This document shows positions 24,947 to 37,584 of a stretch of 64,000 nucleotides of DNA, piece after piece (position 1 is the first letter of the stretch; the number at the start of each line of letters is the position of its first letter). Made by a program: the position numbers and the translations under genes. This DNA is from Stenopsyche tienmushanensis (taxonomy: Eukaryota > Arthropoda > Insecta > Trichoptera > Stenopsychidae): the NCBI GenBank assembly GCA_008973525.1, contig WACJ01000551.1:930001-994000 (forward strand), read 5' to 3'. The notes beneath the pieces are model-generated. The model saw nothing but the letters and a program-made list of their open reading frames with translations, ran no database searches and was not told where the DNA came from.

Positions 24947-25491
24947 TGTAACGTGAAAGGAAATCCTGGGAACACTGCAAATCTATCAGTTTTGGATTTT
25001 CTATTTTCAAGAAGAGACTTCTGCAGAGGAGTAGTGATATTTGGATGATGACGTCACTTCCGACTTCTCATTAGATGTCATCACATCAGCGGTGATTATC
25101 AAAAGGACGACGGCTTTTCAGTACGAGTATGAGAGAAGAAGAAAATCCTCTTCGGACAACAGAGTAGACTACCAGACTTCGATGTAAAAGGATCTCCTCG
25201 GACTTGCATCATGCACTTTTGCTTGTTTGCCACAAATTCTCCTACTGTAGGTTAATTGAATAAATACGTTATGCCAATTGTCCGACATTTTATTGACCGC
25301 CTGCAGTACCTGTTTCATTTCGACTGTATCGAAAGACCGAACATGTTCCGTCGTTCATCGCAGCCGACTTGTGGGTCGGGACCATTATTACGCACTGTAC
25401 TGAGATCAATCTCACAATCGATCTCGCATCGTGCCGAGATGCTATCAACAGCGGATTCGTAAGTCAGGCGGGGTCTAGTGTGTTTGCTACA
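24947..25491 (+). repeat. solo LTR A of an LTR retrotransposon
   Basis: It starts TGTAACGTGAAAGG and ends GCTACA, with imperfect 4-base flanks ATAC (24943-24946) and ATAT (25492-25495). By eye it aligns with 60990-61769 over the start, the TTTTCAAGAAGAGA-TTCTGCA block, TGGATGATGACG, GAAGGATCTCCTC-like text, AATTGAATAAATACGTT (a likely polyadenylation signal) and TTCCGTCGTTCATCG. No internal retroelement region follows, so it is a solo LTR. The small frames inside it (25256-25462, 25315-25569) are not genes. Strand is set from the AATAAA orientation. Confidence 0.65.
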
Positions 25492-27639
25492 ATATAATAC
25501 ATATTTTAAGGCTTTCTTTTTAAATAATTGATTTCCATTTAAAGTGAAAAAAATGAAAACAATAACCATGTTAACACTTTAACGACTGGTTGTTACATTA
25601 AACATTTGTCTATATTCAATATATAATTTTGTGTTTATTTGAATTGTTATTCAATTGTATTAATCATATCAACTGCTTCTCACAATCCTCATATACACGT
25701 TTTAATATACGATAATGTAATCATGCATACTTCCATGCATACGCTCGCCATTTTGCAAATACAGCCGATTGACGATATGGATGTATTGTAATATTATACT
25801 TTTCTACAGATGGATATTGAAGAAGCCTTAGTCTTGCAGGGAACTATATGTGGCTATACTATGATGACGTTGATATTATCTTTATAAGAAGCATTTTGAT
25901 TTATTTATTATAACTACAGCGTGGATCGTTTTTAAGAGTTTCATGTATCATTGCGTTGTTATTTTTGTTTACATTTTTATTTGGAAGTGATTAAATAAAT
26001 CAAACCTCATTTGCGAAATCTATTAGTGTATTTAAATCACAATTTGTTCAAATTATGTCAAAATCACGAGAAAAAAGTTCCATAAGAAATGTTCCATCTG
26101 CGGTATTTATATCAAATGATATACAATGTTGCAATAAATTTGTGTATAATGGATAGTTGCGAAAATTTAATTTAATTTTACATAGAAAAACTTTATGCTC
26201 TTATTGAAGCTTTATTAGTTTCAGAATTTTATATTGATTTTTTGCAAAAGTTTGTCTGCAAGAACACTTTAGAGAGTTTCGCGAAGTTTCATTTTGACAC
26301 TGGATGAAATTTTCAATAAATCCCAATGCAGGTACAGAGTATAAAATGCGTCAGCATCTTTTCACACCTCCGAAGAAAATTTGCATCTCGGGGGAGGAAT
26401 TTGGCAAAAATATGGCGCTCTTTAAAAACGAAGGGCTTGATTCAAAATATTCAAGCGCATCATTATTCATTTTCATCCCCAAATAAAAAAAATACAAATT
26501 CAAACGTGTATAAATTAATCTCCATCGAAATAAAGTATGAGCCCCAAGCATTGACAACCAAACAAAGAACTATGCATCAATTGCTCACATTCGCAGTCTC
26601 ATTCTTTATTTAGGTGAGGGCTCAAAAAAATAAAAATAAAACACCAACTATCACTCGATTTACAAAATGGGAAAAGTTAAACGTGTGCTTTCACTTTTAT
26701 TTGAAGTCGCATTTATAAACGCTGAAAACTATATATAATTTATTCGATCACATGTCGGAGGGAATGCGGCCTCAATCTAATGCCACTATTACCGAATGAA
26801 AGAACGAACATCATTTATTAACACAAATCGCTTTGCAACGTCTGCGGCAAATATATGCGGTCGAATTTGCAGAACATTTGAATCAATGATTCAGGGGATA
26901 ATGTCCGTACAATGTGGATTATTCCGTACATAATTAAAGGGACATCGTTACTATATTCGTTATTAAGTCAATATCTTACAGAGCAAACAAAATTCGTTGC
27001 GCTCCGATTGTGCATTATATACTAGACGACTGTATAATGCAGACATAGAGTACACAATATGTAATTCTTGACTCGTATTGAAGTTGAAATGAAATGCAAA
27101 TTTAATATTTGCCAGACGAAAGCTGTTTCTTTAAAATAAGAAATTATTTGATCTAAAAAATCTGGGAATAGGAAGATCTATTCGCAAGTATTAGTTTTCC
27201 ATTCATTTCGCCATTTGGGATTGCAAGTTTGTTTTATCGAATGACTCTCAAACTGTTGATAATTCATTGAGTAGGAACATATCATTCATCCAAAAATCAA
27301 ACAAAATATGTAAGATTTTAAACATTTTTTTAAAAACCCATTCCGATATTTCCTCTAATAATAGATGTACCCATAAATATTTTCGTTTTTTAGATGAAAG
27401 ATTTGAATGCTCATATTTTTTTTATTTTTTTACATATTTCATCTTTCACCTATTTGTTCCAACACTTTTTTGCGGCCTAACTACATTTGACTACTTCTAA
27501 CTACTATGTTTATACGATTTTATGTATTTAAGCTACTGACCACTTGACTAGTACTTATTTAAAGATTAAATACTTAAATATCCCTCTAGCAGCAAGCTGA
27601 TACTCAGTTTATTTACTATTCATTACTACTTTTAAAAAC
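25492..27639. other. no gene recognised
   Basis: A+T-rich. Several overlapping frames near 26304-26613 on both strands show no known motif. Confidence 0.5.
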
Positions 27640-28110
27640 CAAGGCTTGCTTGTCAAATATCTCTTATATAGTCGACCCTACCCAACAATATGGAGCATTA
27701 GGAATCTTACCAGTTCGGAACCAAGAATCATTAGAAACAGAACAAGGACAAGAAGAACATCAAATAGACGGCCTTGAGGAGATGCATATGAAGAACATTA
27801 CTTTGCAACGAAAACAGCATTGGCTTCCGTTGACTTCTATATCGTTTTGGAATCGCCGAACTGAGAGGATCAACCTGAAACGGAAAGCCATTCAGTCTCG
27901 AATTTGCTCGGGTAAGTTGTATGGTAATGGGGAGACATCCTCAGTTGGTATAAGAGCGAATCCGAGATGCACTTAAGCGTCACGTATGATTTCACCCTAC
28001 TCTGGAAACGCCTTAGCGAGGAAAGGGGGGACTGGACTCTTTGTACTCCAGAAAGCCCTTTCCAGTAGAGTCAAAAAAGTCGACTAGAGTAGTTTTTCAC
28101 TGCCTTCCCA
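27640..28110 (+). other. unassigned block with open frame and donor-like site (candidate exon)
   Basis: Frame 27650-27976 is open for 108 codons with a charged, fairly protein-like composition (Glu/Gln-rich, then Arg/Lys-rich). An acceptor-like TCTCTTATATAG precedes 27672, and GGTAAGT, a strong splice-donor consensus, lies at 27911-27917 within the frame. A single exon of about 239 bases is therefore conceivable. I recognise no domain, and the block sits directly beside a mariner remnant, so an unrecognised repeat is equally likely. Confidence 0.2.
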
Positions 28111-28134
28111 AGAAAACTACTTATTGTTTGTTTA

Positions 28135-29022
28135 GTAATTTTTCCCATCCAAATAATAATGCTGTATAAAATGATAGAAATCCGACGGAGCGATGTCTGC
28201 AAAACTAGCAGGATGTCAAATTGCTTTGCATCAAAGTCTGTTTATTCCCCCCTCCCATTATTTTTGTCGTATGTCGTACATTATCATGCTATAAAAACAT
28301 TTGTCTTCGATGCACGAGAGAGGGTCGTTTTTTTTGTATTTACGCCACTAAACGATCTTATTGTTCACAATAAAATATTGTATTTATTGTTAATCCAGGT
28401 TTAAGTGTTTCAAAATGAATGATACCATTGCAGTCTCACCAAACAGACAAGATATTTTTGTTGTTGTTGTTAGGCAGGACTTAGGGGTCGGTTTCGCTAC
28501 CTGACCTATCGATAGCCATTGATTTTCGCGTCCATAATTAGAGTAAAGAATTTTTATTTCCCATTTCTTAATTCCAGTTATTAAGTCGTCTAAAACGGTT
28601 TCGTTTTTTAGAAGTTAATGCGTTCACTCAGGTTTTCTTCGCTTAGTTCGTGCGGCACTCATCTTCCTTGTTTTCGCACCTTTCCGATTTTTTTCATATT
28701 TTTTTGAATACTCGACCATTAGTATTCATGATTGGCCGATATTTTTCAATAGTTGCTGTTGGGTTTATTTACTTTCGATTTCAGCAGTCAGTGTGGCGGC
28801 ATCTACTTTAAACGTCAAAGTTTTCCACTTCCAGGGCAATTCTTTAAATTAAAAATTTCCAGATCGAAATATCTGGAACCAATTTTGACATTTGCGAACC
28901 CTTAAAATATCGCCTAGTACATCAGAAATATTTTTAGCAGGGCGCGTTGGAGTCTCTTTTTTGAGAAAATGATAAAGCATTAAATTTCGAGTAAATTCTT
29001 CACTCGGCAAAAATCGATTCAT
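28135..29022 (-). pseudogene. mariner transposase pseudogene, almost complete
   Basis: A start codon at 29022-29020 gives the mariner N-terminus (FLPSEEFTRNLMLYHF, KKETPTRPAKNISDVLGD, CQNWFQIFRSGNF). Reading through several stops come KKIGKVRKQG, a Trp codon turned TGA, then VPHELSEENLSERI. The first catalytic block reads ITGIKKW: Asp and Glu are replaced by Ile (28570-28572) and Lys. After a shift in a GTT/AAC microsatellite (near 28460) come CNGIIHFETLKPGLTI, KKRPSLV and HDNVRH with Asp at 28283-28285. ADIAPSDFYHF follows, with the third Asp at 28180-28182. The C-terminal tail is lost or unrecognisable. Termini were not found. Inactive. Confidence 0.75.
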
Positions 29023-32000
29023 TGTAAATTGGGTTGTTAAATTTGAATTTTTAAAATCACAATTTATTCTTGATGAGTGTAATCGCTGAAAAAGCACAAA
29101 AAACGACTTAAAAGTGCAGCAGCCTTAGTACAGTTAATCTTCAAAAACGGTCAAGCAATAAAACGAAAACCATTTTGGGTTCTGCTAATATTTTATTTCA
29201 ATCCCCATTTATTTATATATCACAAGAAAGTATCGACATATGGTAATGCTGTCCTTTGAAAAATACTATTTGTAACATCCTAGCTTTTAAACTCATTATT
29301 CGAGGGTTGATTTACAGAATACACTCGTACGATATCAAATTCCAACACTACTATCTTAAGCCGTTAGATCCACACTTCGAGGATGCTGGCGCTATTATAA
29401 AAAGCAGATATATCAAATTTTGCACTGTGAAATAAAAATGATAAAATTACTCGATAATTCACACATTCCAGAGCCATATTCACAGAAAGTGTAGTTTTTA
29501 TTGCGCGCCTTGAGTTATGGCAAGATCCAAAAATTTGGTCGGCTACACCCACAGAATGCAAAATATGGTAGATATGAAGGTAAGAAGAGCGCGATTTCCG
29601 TTTATGAAGTAATATTTACCCATCGGTTCTTGGGCCCAAAAAGTAAATTACCTCATAAAAATGTATTATCGCACCCGTATGGGTATTCGGATAGCCCCTT
29701 TAAAACATCCACAAATAAAATGCTCGTTTATGCTTTATGTTTGAGGAAATATCTGCTATTCAAGTGCTCTTGCACGATACGCCCCCTGCGAATCTTCGAG
29801 CTTTAATTCGCGATGTACGCATGGGTTTTGGTGTATGAAATGTTTACGGTTATTAAGAAAGCACTGTGTGCTATTTTAGAGGTGTTCAGAATGCAACCAG
29901 GTCGTAAATAGGTGTCAGCTGCATGTGGATTCATGTTGTAGCTTTCCTCCTGAGAAAAGCTTCGCAAGCTTTAGGATGTGCTCATATATGATGCAACCAC
30001 TGTACTTCGGATCGGAATAATTCATCGAATAACTGTTCCCAGTGGTAAAAGCAACATTTTCCATTCCGGAAACACGTATATTTATCTAGCCGTCATTTAG
30101 TGATATTGCGAAAAAAAAATCCGGCCCGCTAAATGGCAATTTTTTAGATCGAAAATTGGATCTTAATATGCGATAGAACCACCTGAATGTCTTATGCGAT
30201 GCACATCAAATGGGATTTGATGGATTTCTCCACTCTTGGAGCGAAACCAATAGAATCAAAATTGAGGCGCATAAAAATGTTATAGAGGGTGCCGAATCGC
30301 TTTTGCCGATATTAATTTTAAACATTCTCCCATATATGGCAGTAAAATATGAATTTTATATGAATTATTGGACGATAAAGCCAAATTACGTGCATTCCGC
30401 GAAATGCGAAAACGTCGCGCGATACGCTAATGTCAGATTTGGATATAAAAATGACATCAAGCATTTTTCTTTCGACGATTTTAAATATATATTTTTATGG
30501 AGGATCTTCGAAGATTTAATGTCCTAGCGTTGATTGTGCTATTAGGAGACAAAGCTCAATGCAGATAGAAATAGATGGACGTATAATTGTCGGGGAAGTC
30601 TCATCAATAGGCATGGGTAAACTAATTTTGACATTATTAATAGCACGTTTCACGTACAATTAATCAATTAATTACTCAATATTAGAGGCATTTGATTTTT
30701 CTGTTTGATTCGATGAAAATTAATTAAAAAATATATTTTATTCCATTCTCAAAAAATGCATATAGTATTACATAACTAATAAGACTGTGCAGTTTTCAGA
30801 ATTCCCACGTGTCGTATGACGTTATTGATTAATAACAATATGCCATCATGGTGCATTTTTTACCACATTGCCACATTTTAAATCTTCCACCATAATATAT
30901 TGCGTTATGAAGTCGTATAAATTATAAACGTGGGCATAAGTTGGTGTTTTTATTATTTTTTGACTTTGAATATTCCATTTCAGTATCGTGTAATAGGGCA
31001 ATAAAACCAACTTATGGTTTGTGTGTATTATTAAAAGTTTAAATTAATATTTTTTGTTGGCTACATTTTATGTGAAATGATCCAATATCGATGCATAATT
31101 AAGCCAAAAATATTAATGGCGCTAGATGAAATAGCTCATGAATATTTGTTGTAGCGCTATGGATTACTTACATTTATATCTCTTATTATAGGTATAATAA
31201 GAGATATAAAAGAGTATCATATATTTTGTCGACGTTGATATTTAAATTAGTTAGCAAAGAACTCGAAAATATGACCCGATGTAGATTCCTTCATCTTATT
31301 CTGGTAAATAAGCGAATTTCCGACGAGTGGCTTTGGAGTATAATCCGCAAAACTTTTCAGCATGCAAAGCAAATGACGCATCAGACGAAGAGAGAAAAAA
31401 AACAGTTCATTTGAATTTATTGACATCCCGTAAAAGTTTGCTGATAAATCAGGCTGCAGCATCCCCCACAGAAAGCTCCATACCGGAGAAAGAGAAAGAA
31501 ACCTCCATTTTTTTTCATGGCGGTATCCTCCAGCGGGATCATAATGCGAAAGTTTCACAAAACACATCAGGGTAACGAATTGTCCCTTTCTCCGCCGAAG
31601 GTAATAGGAATCGATGTCTCTTCTTCAATAACATAAAACTCCCCGGTTTCCTTTTTTGCCTGTACAGGTCAAGGATCAAGCCTTGGGAAAACAATAAAAA
31701 AATATTTTCCGTGCTCGAACGCACAAAGTCCCAAAATCTATAGATTTTATTATTTATCAAAAGTATTTGCTGTATACATTTTTGATTTTATGCTAAAATA
31801 ACTTTTTCCTTACGCTTGTTCACATGGCGACGAAAATTGGCCTGCAAACTATATATTTTATTTAAGGGTTGAAGCATGAAATAAATTGCATATAAAGCGT
31901 GGCTATTAAGTAACGAGACTGCACTTATGTAGATTGAGTTACAACAACCAAAGACAATGAGAATTAATTTGAATTGAATAATCATATATAAATTGATTTC

Positions 32001-33378
32001 TGTGTTTTGTGATTTTTTACTGTAGCATTAAAACCAACATTTTAAAGATATTATGAAACTATAATTGTGTAAAAACAGTCATTTTATTTTCTAAGCCTAA
32101 ATACATGTATTTTATTTTCTTATCGTTAAAGTTTTTAATTTAAAAACTGCTCACTTAAAAATGCGTTTTTTTCAGGATGTTTTTGAAGGTCCACTCACGT
32201 AAAAACACGTATTTTGTAATTAGATAAAACACATGGTTTATTTGGAGTAAATTCATAAGCAATCTTTGAATTATATAAACCCATCGATTGTTTAAAAGTT
32301 TGTCACTTTAAGTGATTGATTATGTTTTGGGTCAAATTGTGAGCGTATGAATATATTTTTTACAATTGAATGCAAAATATTATTTCAAATATAAATATTT
32401 TAATCATACATGCGATGATAAATGATTGATAGTTTTATAATTTATTTATGATAAGAATTTCTTACGTCACTTCAAGGTACGATATGATTAGAGAAAACTC
32501 AATAAAATTGTTCGTAGTCGACAATATCCATCGAATATTTCCACATATTGAAAATCTCATCTCGTTTTCGTAGTTTTTTTTTGCCTTTCGATACTATAAA
32601 GGAGCGCATTTCCGCAAGGGCTTTACTGTAACAAGATGATGGTGCTGTACCCGGACTCCCTGACATCAAAATACCAATGGGGTACAAGTTAAGCCATTTT
32701 CCGGCGTGTTGCGGAACAGCCCGCACCGGAAGCTATCGGCGATTCAGCGATTTTCCCTGCTTTCCCGACCTCCTATTGGGAAATCTTCCCGTTTTAATCA
32801 CAAGGAGCTGCAACCGCCCCTGTGAATTACGCTGCAACAATTGTAAACGTCCCCAGGGACAGTTTTATTGCGCGAATAAACACAGATTGAACCATCCATA
32901 AAGGTATTACATATGACCTGTTGAAATTATAGCACTAGTTTTAGTCCATAGCTTTCTTCATTTTCATTTTATTAAGGTGAAATTTGATATTTTTCATCCT
33001 ATTGTTTATATATGTTTTTTGATATCGATATTCAGAAATAAAGCTTTAGATCTTATAATACACTGTGAAAAATCATTGATAAATCATCGGTTGTATGTTA
33101 CTACATATTTGTTTCAGAAAAAATAGTAACATATATAATTAACCTAGGATAAGACCATTTAAATTGGGATTTATACGTACAAAAATATTTGTCGGTAGCA
33201 AAAATATTATAATTTTTTGGCAAATTATGATAATCATGGACGACCTACCTAACTTTATTAATCGTTACAGTATTTATTTGTTCAGACACAAAAAATAAGG
33301 CTAAACTTTTTTAAAGATGATCAGTCGATAATATCATCATATGTACTTCCAAACATCCAAATTAATTGATATATTAGA
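29023..33378. other. no gene recognised
   Basis: A+T-rich with G+C-richer blocks near 31430-31720 and 32640-32900. The latter contains CCATAAA at 32896-32902 and frames on both strands without motifs. A near-perfect palindrome lies at 31173-31210 and is listed separately. Confidence 0.5.
31173..31210. repeat. near-perfect palindrome, 18-bp arms
   Basis: Arms TTTATATCTCTTATTATA (31173-31190) and its exact reverse complement (31193-31210) are separated by GG. All 18 pairs match. It would extrude as a cruciform or fold as a tight RNA hairpin. The loop is too short for a normal miRNA precursor. Confidence 0.8.
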
Positions 33379-34291
33379 TAAAGCGGAAAGAAATGTCATT
33401 TTTTTTGGTTGCGTCTTTGTCGTTTATCTTTGGTTGCTGTCAAATGAATATGTCAAAGTTGGTGACATCGGGTGTCTCTAGTTGACAGTAAAAGACCATT
33501 TGAAAAGATTCGAGAAAAAACATAGTCAGGGAATTTGGGTTCCGCACGAATTGTCATCAACGATCTTGGAAAAACGGATACGCATTTGTTCATCGCTATT
33601 GTCCAGGTATGAAACCGATTCATTTTTAAAAAAGGATCGTTACTGGAGTTGAAAAGTGGGTCCTCTACAACAGTCCAAAAAGGAAAAACAGTGGCTTTCT
33701 TCAAATCAAGTACCTATTTCTACCTCTCGACCGTCATTCCCCTTGAAAAAGGTCCTCCTTTGTGTTTGGTGGGATTTTTTAGGCGTAATTCACTACAAAT
33801 TATTAAAACCTGGCCAAACTATCATAACAGAGCTATATTGTGCACAATTAGATAGGTTAAAAGCGGAAATGCTCAAAAAGCGATCAGTGTTAGTTAACAA
33901 CCAAAGAAGAATACTACAGCATGATAATGCAAGACCGCACGCAGCAAGGATTACGCAGTACAAAATAAGGAAGCTGGATTTGGAAGTGCTGCAATATTCA
34001 CTATATTTTCCTGATATTGCACCTTCAGACTATCATCTTTTTAAGTCATTAAAACATTCATTTCGCGATAAAAAAATCACTTCTGTGGAACAAGTGAAAA
34101 ATCATTTGGATTCTTACTTTAGTAAAAAACCGGCCGAATTTTACGAAAGAGGCATTAAAAAGCTACCTAATCTGTGGTACAGACAATTATAAATAACAAT
34201 GGAAATTATTTAATTGAGTAATACTGTATAGATTTTATTAAAATAACTTTTTTCTCCAAATAACAAAAAAATGACATTTCTTTCCGCTTTA
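33379..34291 (+). mobile_element. mariner element, internally deleted, with perfect 25-bp TIRs and TA target duplication
   Basis: The left end AAGCGGAAAGAAATGTCA plus seven T (33381-33405) and its exact inverse (34265-34289) are flanked by TA at 33379-33380 and 34290-34291. Total length between the TA copies is 909 bp, against about 1.3 kb for complete mariners, because the 5' coding region with the helix-turn-helix is missing. The perfect ends mark it as the youngest element here. It is probably still mobilisable in trans if a matching source existed; that is inference. Confidence 0.9.
33533..34192 (+). pseudogene. mariner transposase catalytic half, inactivated
   Basis: The frame begins IWVPHELSSTILEKRIRICS and SLLSRYETDSFLK. 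Two compensating single-base shifts in A runs (near 33630 and 33675) place the block TGVEKWVLYNSPKR in another frame. In that block Val (GTT, 33648-33650) replaces the first catalytic Asp of TGDEKW. From 33656 the frame stays open to 34192: KKEKQWLSSNQVP, LCVWWDFLGVIHY, LLKPGQTI, HDNARPH with Asp at 33923-33925, SLYFPDIAPSDYHLF with Asp at 34028-34030 (DD34D spacing), FYERGIKKLPNLW. The open frame ends with the natural C-terminus. No transposase activity is expected because of the lost Asp and the missing N-terminus. Confidence 0.85.
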
Positions 34292-36845
34292 CATAATATG
34301 AGTATTCAGGAAGTGACAATACTTATCTAATTAATTTATATGAATGATGAATTTTATCAATTGAAATAATTTAAATCTTGAAAGAAGACTTCTTTTTAAA
34401 TTCTGCACAGATCAAAATCAATTCGCCGGGCGATAAAAAACGAGATCGAGAGATAAGGCTAGTCGGATAAGTAAATTCTACACCCAGAGTCCTCTCTCAG
34501 TAGACGGCAGGCGAAGTTGGCGACATTTAACGTTCAACTTTAACTTTTTACATACATATTCAATTAGAATATCGAAAGGGTGAAAGTAAAAGGGAACTTT
34601 TAACAAAGTTGTGAACAAAAGGGGATTTTAAGAGAGCTTTTAAGTACGACATCGATTCCGCTTCCTACACATCCCATCGTGTGCCCGTGTTAAATTACGC
34701 AGAACGACACGCACGAAATAAGCCAAATTTCAATATCGAACGGTGCTTATTCCCAATCACCTGTCCTCGTTTTGGAACTCGATATTTTTGAGAATCGATT
34801 CTACACGGTTGGGCTCCCCGTTCTTTTTCCGAGGACCCAATTTTCCGAGGGCGAAAAGACCAGAATGAGCGAAACTCTTTAACCGTGTCGTGAAAAATGA
34901 CCTTTCCCGAGCTTTCAGCGAACCGTCGATAGATAGACATGAGCGTATGAATAAACATTAAACTTAGCTGACCCATTTTACTGAACATGTACCAATTTGC
35001 TTTGACAAAAAAATCACCTTATGTTCTAAATAGAGTTGAACCATCAAATGGGAATTGTTAGATGGATTTAAACTCCTAGTGATTTAGTATAGTGTAGTGA
35101 GAAAGATCTTGGTCATAATATAAAAATTTAGATTCAAAAGTTTGAGCAAGGCTATCTATGAGTGACTGGTTTTCGACTATAATTAAATTTCATTTCAATA
35201 TAATACCAATACCGAGTGAATATATGTTAATTGCAAGTGCAATTAGCGAGATTAACAGAAGGCTGGGATGCAAAAGTATAGAAAAAAAGAGAAGAGTCAA
35301 TCAATAGCTTAAAAATGTTGACTTATCGCGATCCGATAGCGAACGAACCCGCGTGAAGTAGTCAATCGTGGAGTGTATGTATGAGGTGTACTGCAATCCG
35401 AAGTTTTAAAGAGCTCAATCTCGATGCATATTACAATTTTTTCAAGCCCAAATATAAATTTTAAAATAATTTAATAAATAAAATATATCAAGCATGTATA
35501 GTTGATTTCGACTGAGGAAAGAAAATTTATAAATGTCGATGCATCCAAGCTACCTATATCAGCAGTCAAAGGGGAAAAAATCCTTCACCTTTCTTCGATT
35601 TGTAAATCTCAAGTTTCCAGAGGCGAGATTTGAGACGATCCCGAACTAAAGCAAAGAGAATCCCTTTGGTAAGAAACTCGCATCTGATAGTGCTTTGATG
35701 TTTCGGGGCCGTCATTGCCACCAAAGAACCAAATAAAACCCCCCAAACCCCCCTGCAAGGCGATTTCAACACCGAAAGCTCTCCGCCTGATAATATAATG
35801 AGACTTTGAATGATTATAGCGAATATATTGTGATTCTTCAAAAAGTGGATGTATGATTTTATTTTACATATTTCAGAGCTATCTCGCATGTATGGTCTTT
35901 AGCGAACAGCTAGCTTCGTTTTACTTATCGAGTAATCAATCATTTAGACATCAATCATACAAATTGTTTCTAGATATTGCTGTGCAATTTGAACGGTTAG
36001 CTCGATTTAATGATATGCCAAATTTCTGTTTTTCTATCGAACACACAAACGTACTAAATATAACGGTACAGTGGTACTAAACATTTTAATTTTTTTTTAT
36101 TCTTGCAAAATCAAATGTATGCATGTCTTATTTCCGTAAGAACGTTCAATAAAGAACACCACTCTACCTCAAATAAGATGACTACATGAATATTGCATAT
36201 GAATATAATTTATTCTACTTAATAAATAATATTGAATCCATTTAAAGTAGACATTGAAATATTTATAAGTCACTTATATATTTCTGTGATAGTGTATATT
36301 TATATCATTACGTTAAGCATTTTCACATCGTGTGTTAACCAGATATGTTCTATAGAGGTGTTTTTGTAACAAGTTTCTTAAAGTCTCTTTTATGTACATT
36401 TGAACCCGAGATGTTTGATATGTTTATAAATGAATAAAATTACATTGCTTGCAGATCTGGAGCTTGAGCCTGTTTAATTCAAACTTAAGTTCAAGCGCAG
36501 AAAAAGCGTTCTAAAAAGAGATAAGCATGAACTCTTTTATCTTTCAATACATTGGAATAACTCTCCATTCATTTTCACGAATGCCTTACTATTATATGTG
36601 GAGCATTTATATATTTGCGATGGTCTATTTGTTGATTTGTCTAACTTTTATAATAAAAAAATATTTCTAAAATGTATTTATAAAGTCAATATTATACTAA
36701 AGTTACATAGCTTTTAGGACCTAAAAGGTTGTCTTTTATATTTTTTATAAATAGGCAGTAGTTCTTTTATGATGTTTGCCGAAATATTGTCAATCAAAAA
36801 ACGTATAAACGTCGATATATCGTCGTATGCGCGAAGTCGCCCTAT
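34292..36845. other. no gene recognised; G+C-richer islands and one weak R1 match
   Basis: Islands lie at about 34480-34990 and 35560-35800. At about 35090-35215 text such as GGCTATCTATGAGTGACTGG followed by TATAATTAAATT resembles the dyad segment of R1 (compare 45035-45085 and 56965-57010), so a decayed R1 fragment is possible. The 107-codon minus frame at 35566-35889 has no motif. Confidence 0.45.
34480..34990. other. G+C-richer non-coding island, candidate regulatory element
   Basis: A sharp composition change with no sustained frame other than a motif-free minus frame at 34695-34988. Nothing repetitive was recognised. Conserved non-coding sequence is the simplest guess. Confidence 0.2.
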
Positions 36846-37584
36846 TATTAGGGGGACCTAAAAGTAACTATTTTTTTTTTGCTGGTGAGAAACATTTATT
36901 TATTAGAGAAGTCTTAAATACTTATCAACAAAATGTCAGCATAAAGGTACTTTTTTATTTCCCTTTTTGAAAAAGTCCTTTGATTCCTTGTAGTCCGGAT
37001 CTTTTTTATATCGAGACAGGAGATGCACAGATTGCACGTAGTCGTTGCGACAATTCATGGGAAACTTAAATTCCTTTGTTGTGTAACTTTCCTAAGCGAT
37101 GATGATAATCTCTAATTGTAGATCATGTAAAACTAATCATCAACAATAATTTTTCGATTGGTTGACGAGGATCTGATTCCATCATCGATTTTAGGATATC
37201 ATGATCTATTTTTTGAGATTGTCCTTTTCGAGCAATGTTTTTGAGATCCCTATTTCCATTTTAAAACAGTTTAAATCACCAATAACATTTGTTTAGTTTT
37301 AGAATATTCCCATAAGTATCGGTGATTTTTTTCAGTGCTTTGTTTGCCGTATTCTTCAGCCGAATAAAAACAATATAAAATGGCGCAAATGCGTTGCTTC
37401 TGTTATTGGTTTTGACATCTTTCCCCTGATATTAGTTTTCTTATTTTACAAAAAAATAAAATTTATGATCATAGCTTCAACGTCATTATAAAACTTAAGC
37501 ATTTACTGGAACGTATCTCAACACAAACTAACTGTGAAAGAGCTCATCGATTTTTTTTTTGATTACTTTTTGGTCCCCCTAATA
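36846..37584 (-). mobile_element. non-autonomous mariner, internally deleted, with TIRs and TA target duplication
   Basis: The left end TTAGGGGGACCTAAAAGTAA (36848-36867) and the inverse of the right end (37563-37582) agree at 19 of 20 positions. TA flanks both sides (36846-36847, 37583-37584), giving a 735-bp element. On the minus strand an N-terminal transposase region starts at ATG 37418. Reading through shifts it gives MSKPITEATHLRHFILF, NKALKKITDTYGN, GNRDLKNIARKGQSQKIDHD, LKSMMESDPRQPIEKL, LGKLHNKG and SHELSQRLRAIC. It then jumps to a C-terminal FFKKGNKKVPL-like tail near 36975. The whole DDD catalytic core is deleted. Confidence 0.8.

Noticed and set aside
31173..31210. Palindrome considered as a miRNA precursor
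   Set aside because: The two-base loop and the fully paired 18-bp stem do not fit a precursor of about 60-70 bases with a proper terminal loop.
35566..35889. 107-codon minus-strand frame
   Set aside because: No motif. It coincides with a G+C-richer patch where stops are rarer.
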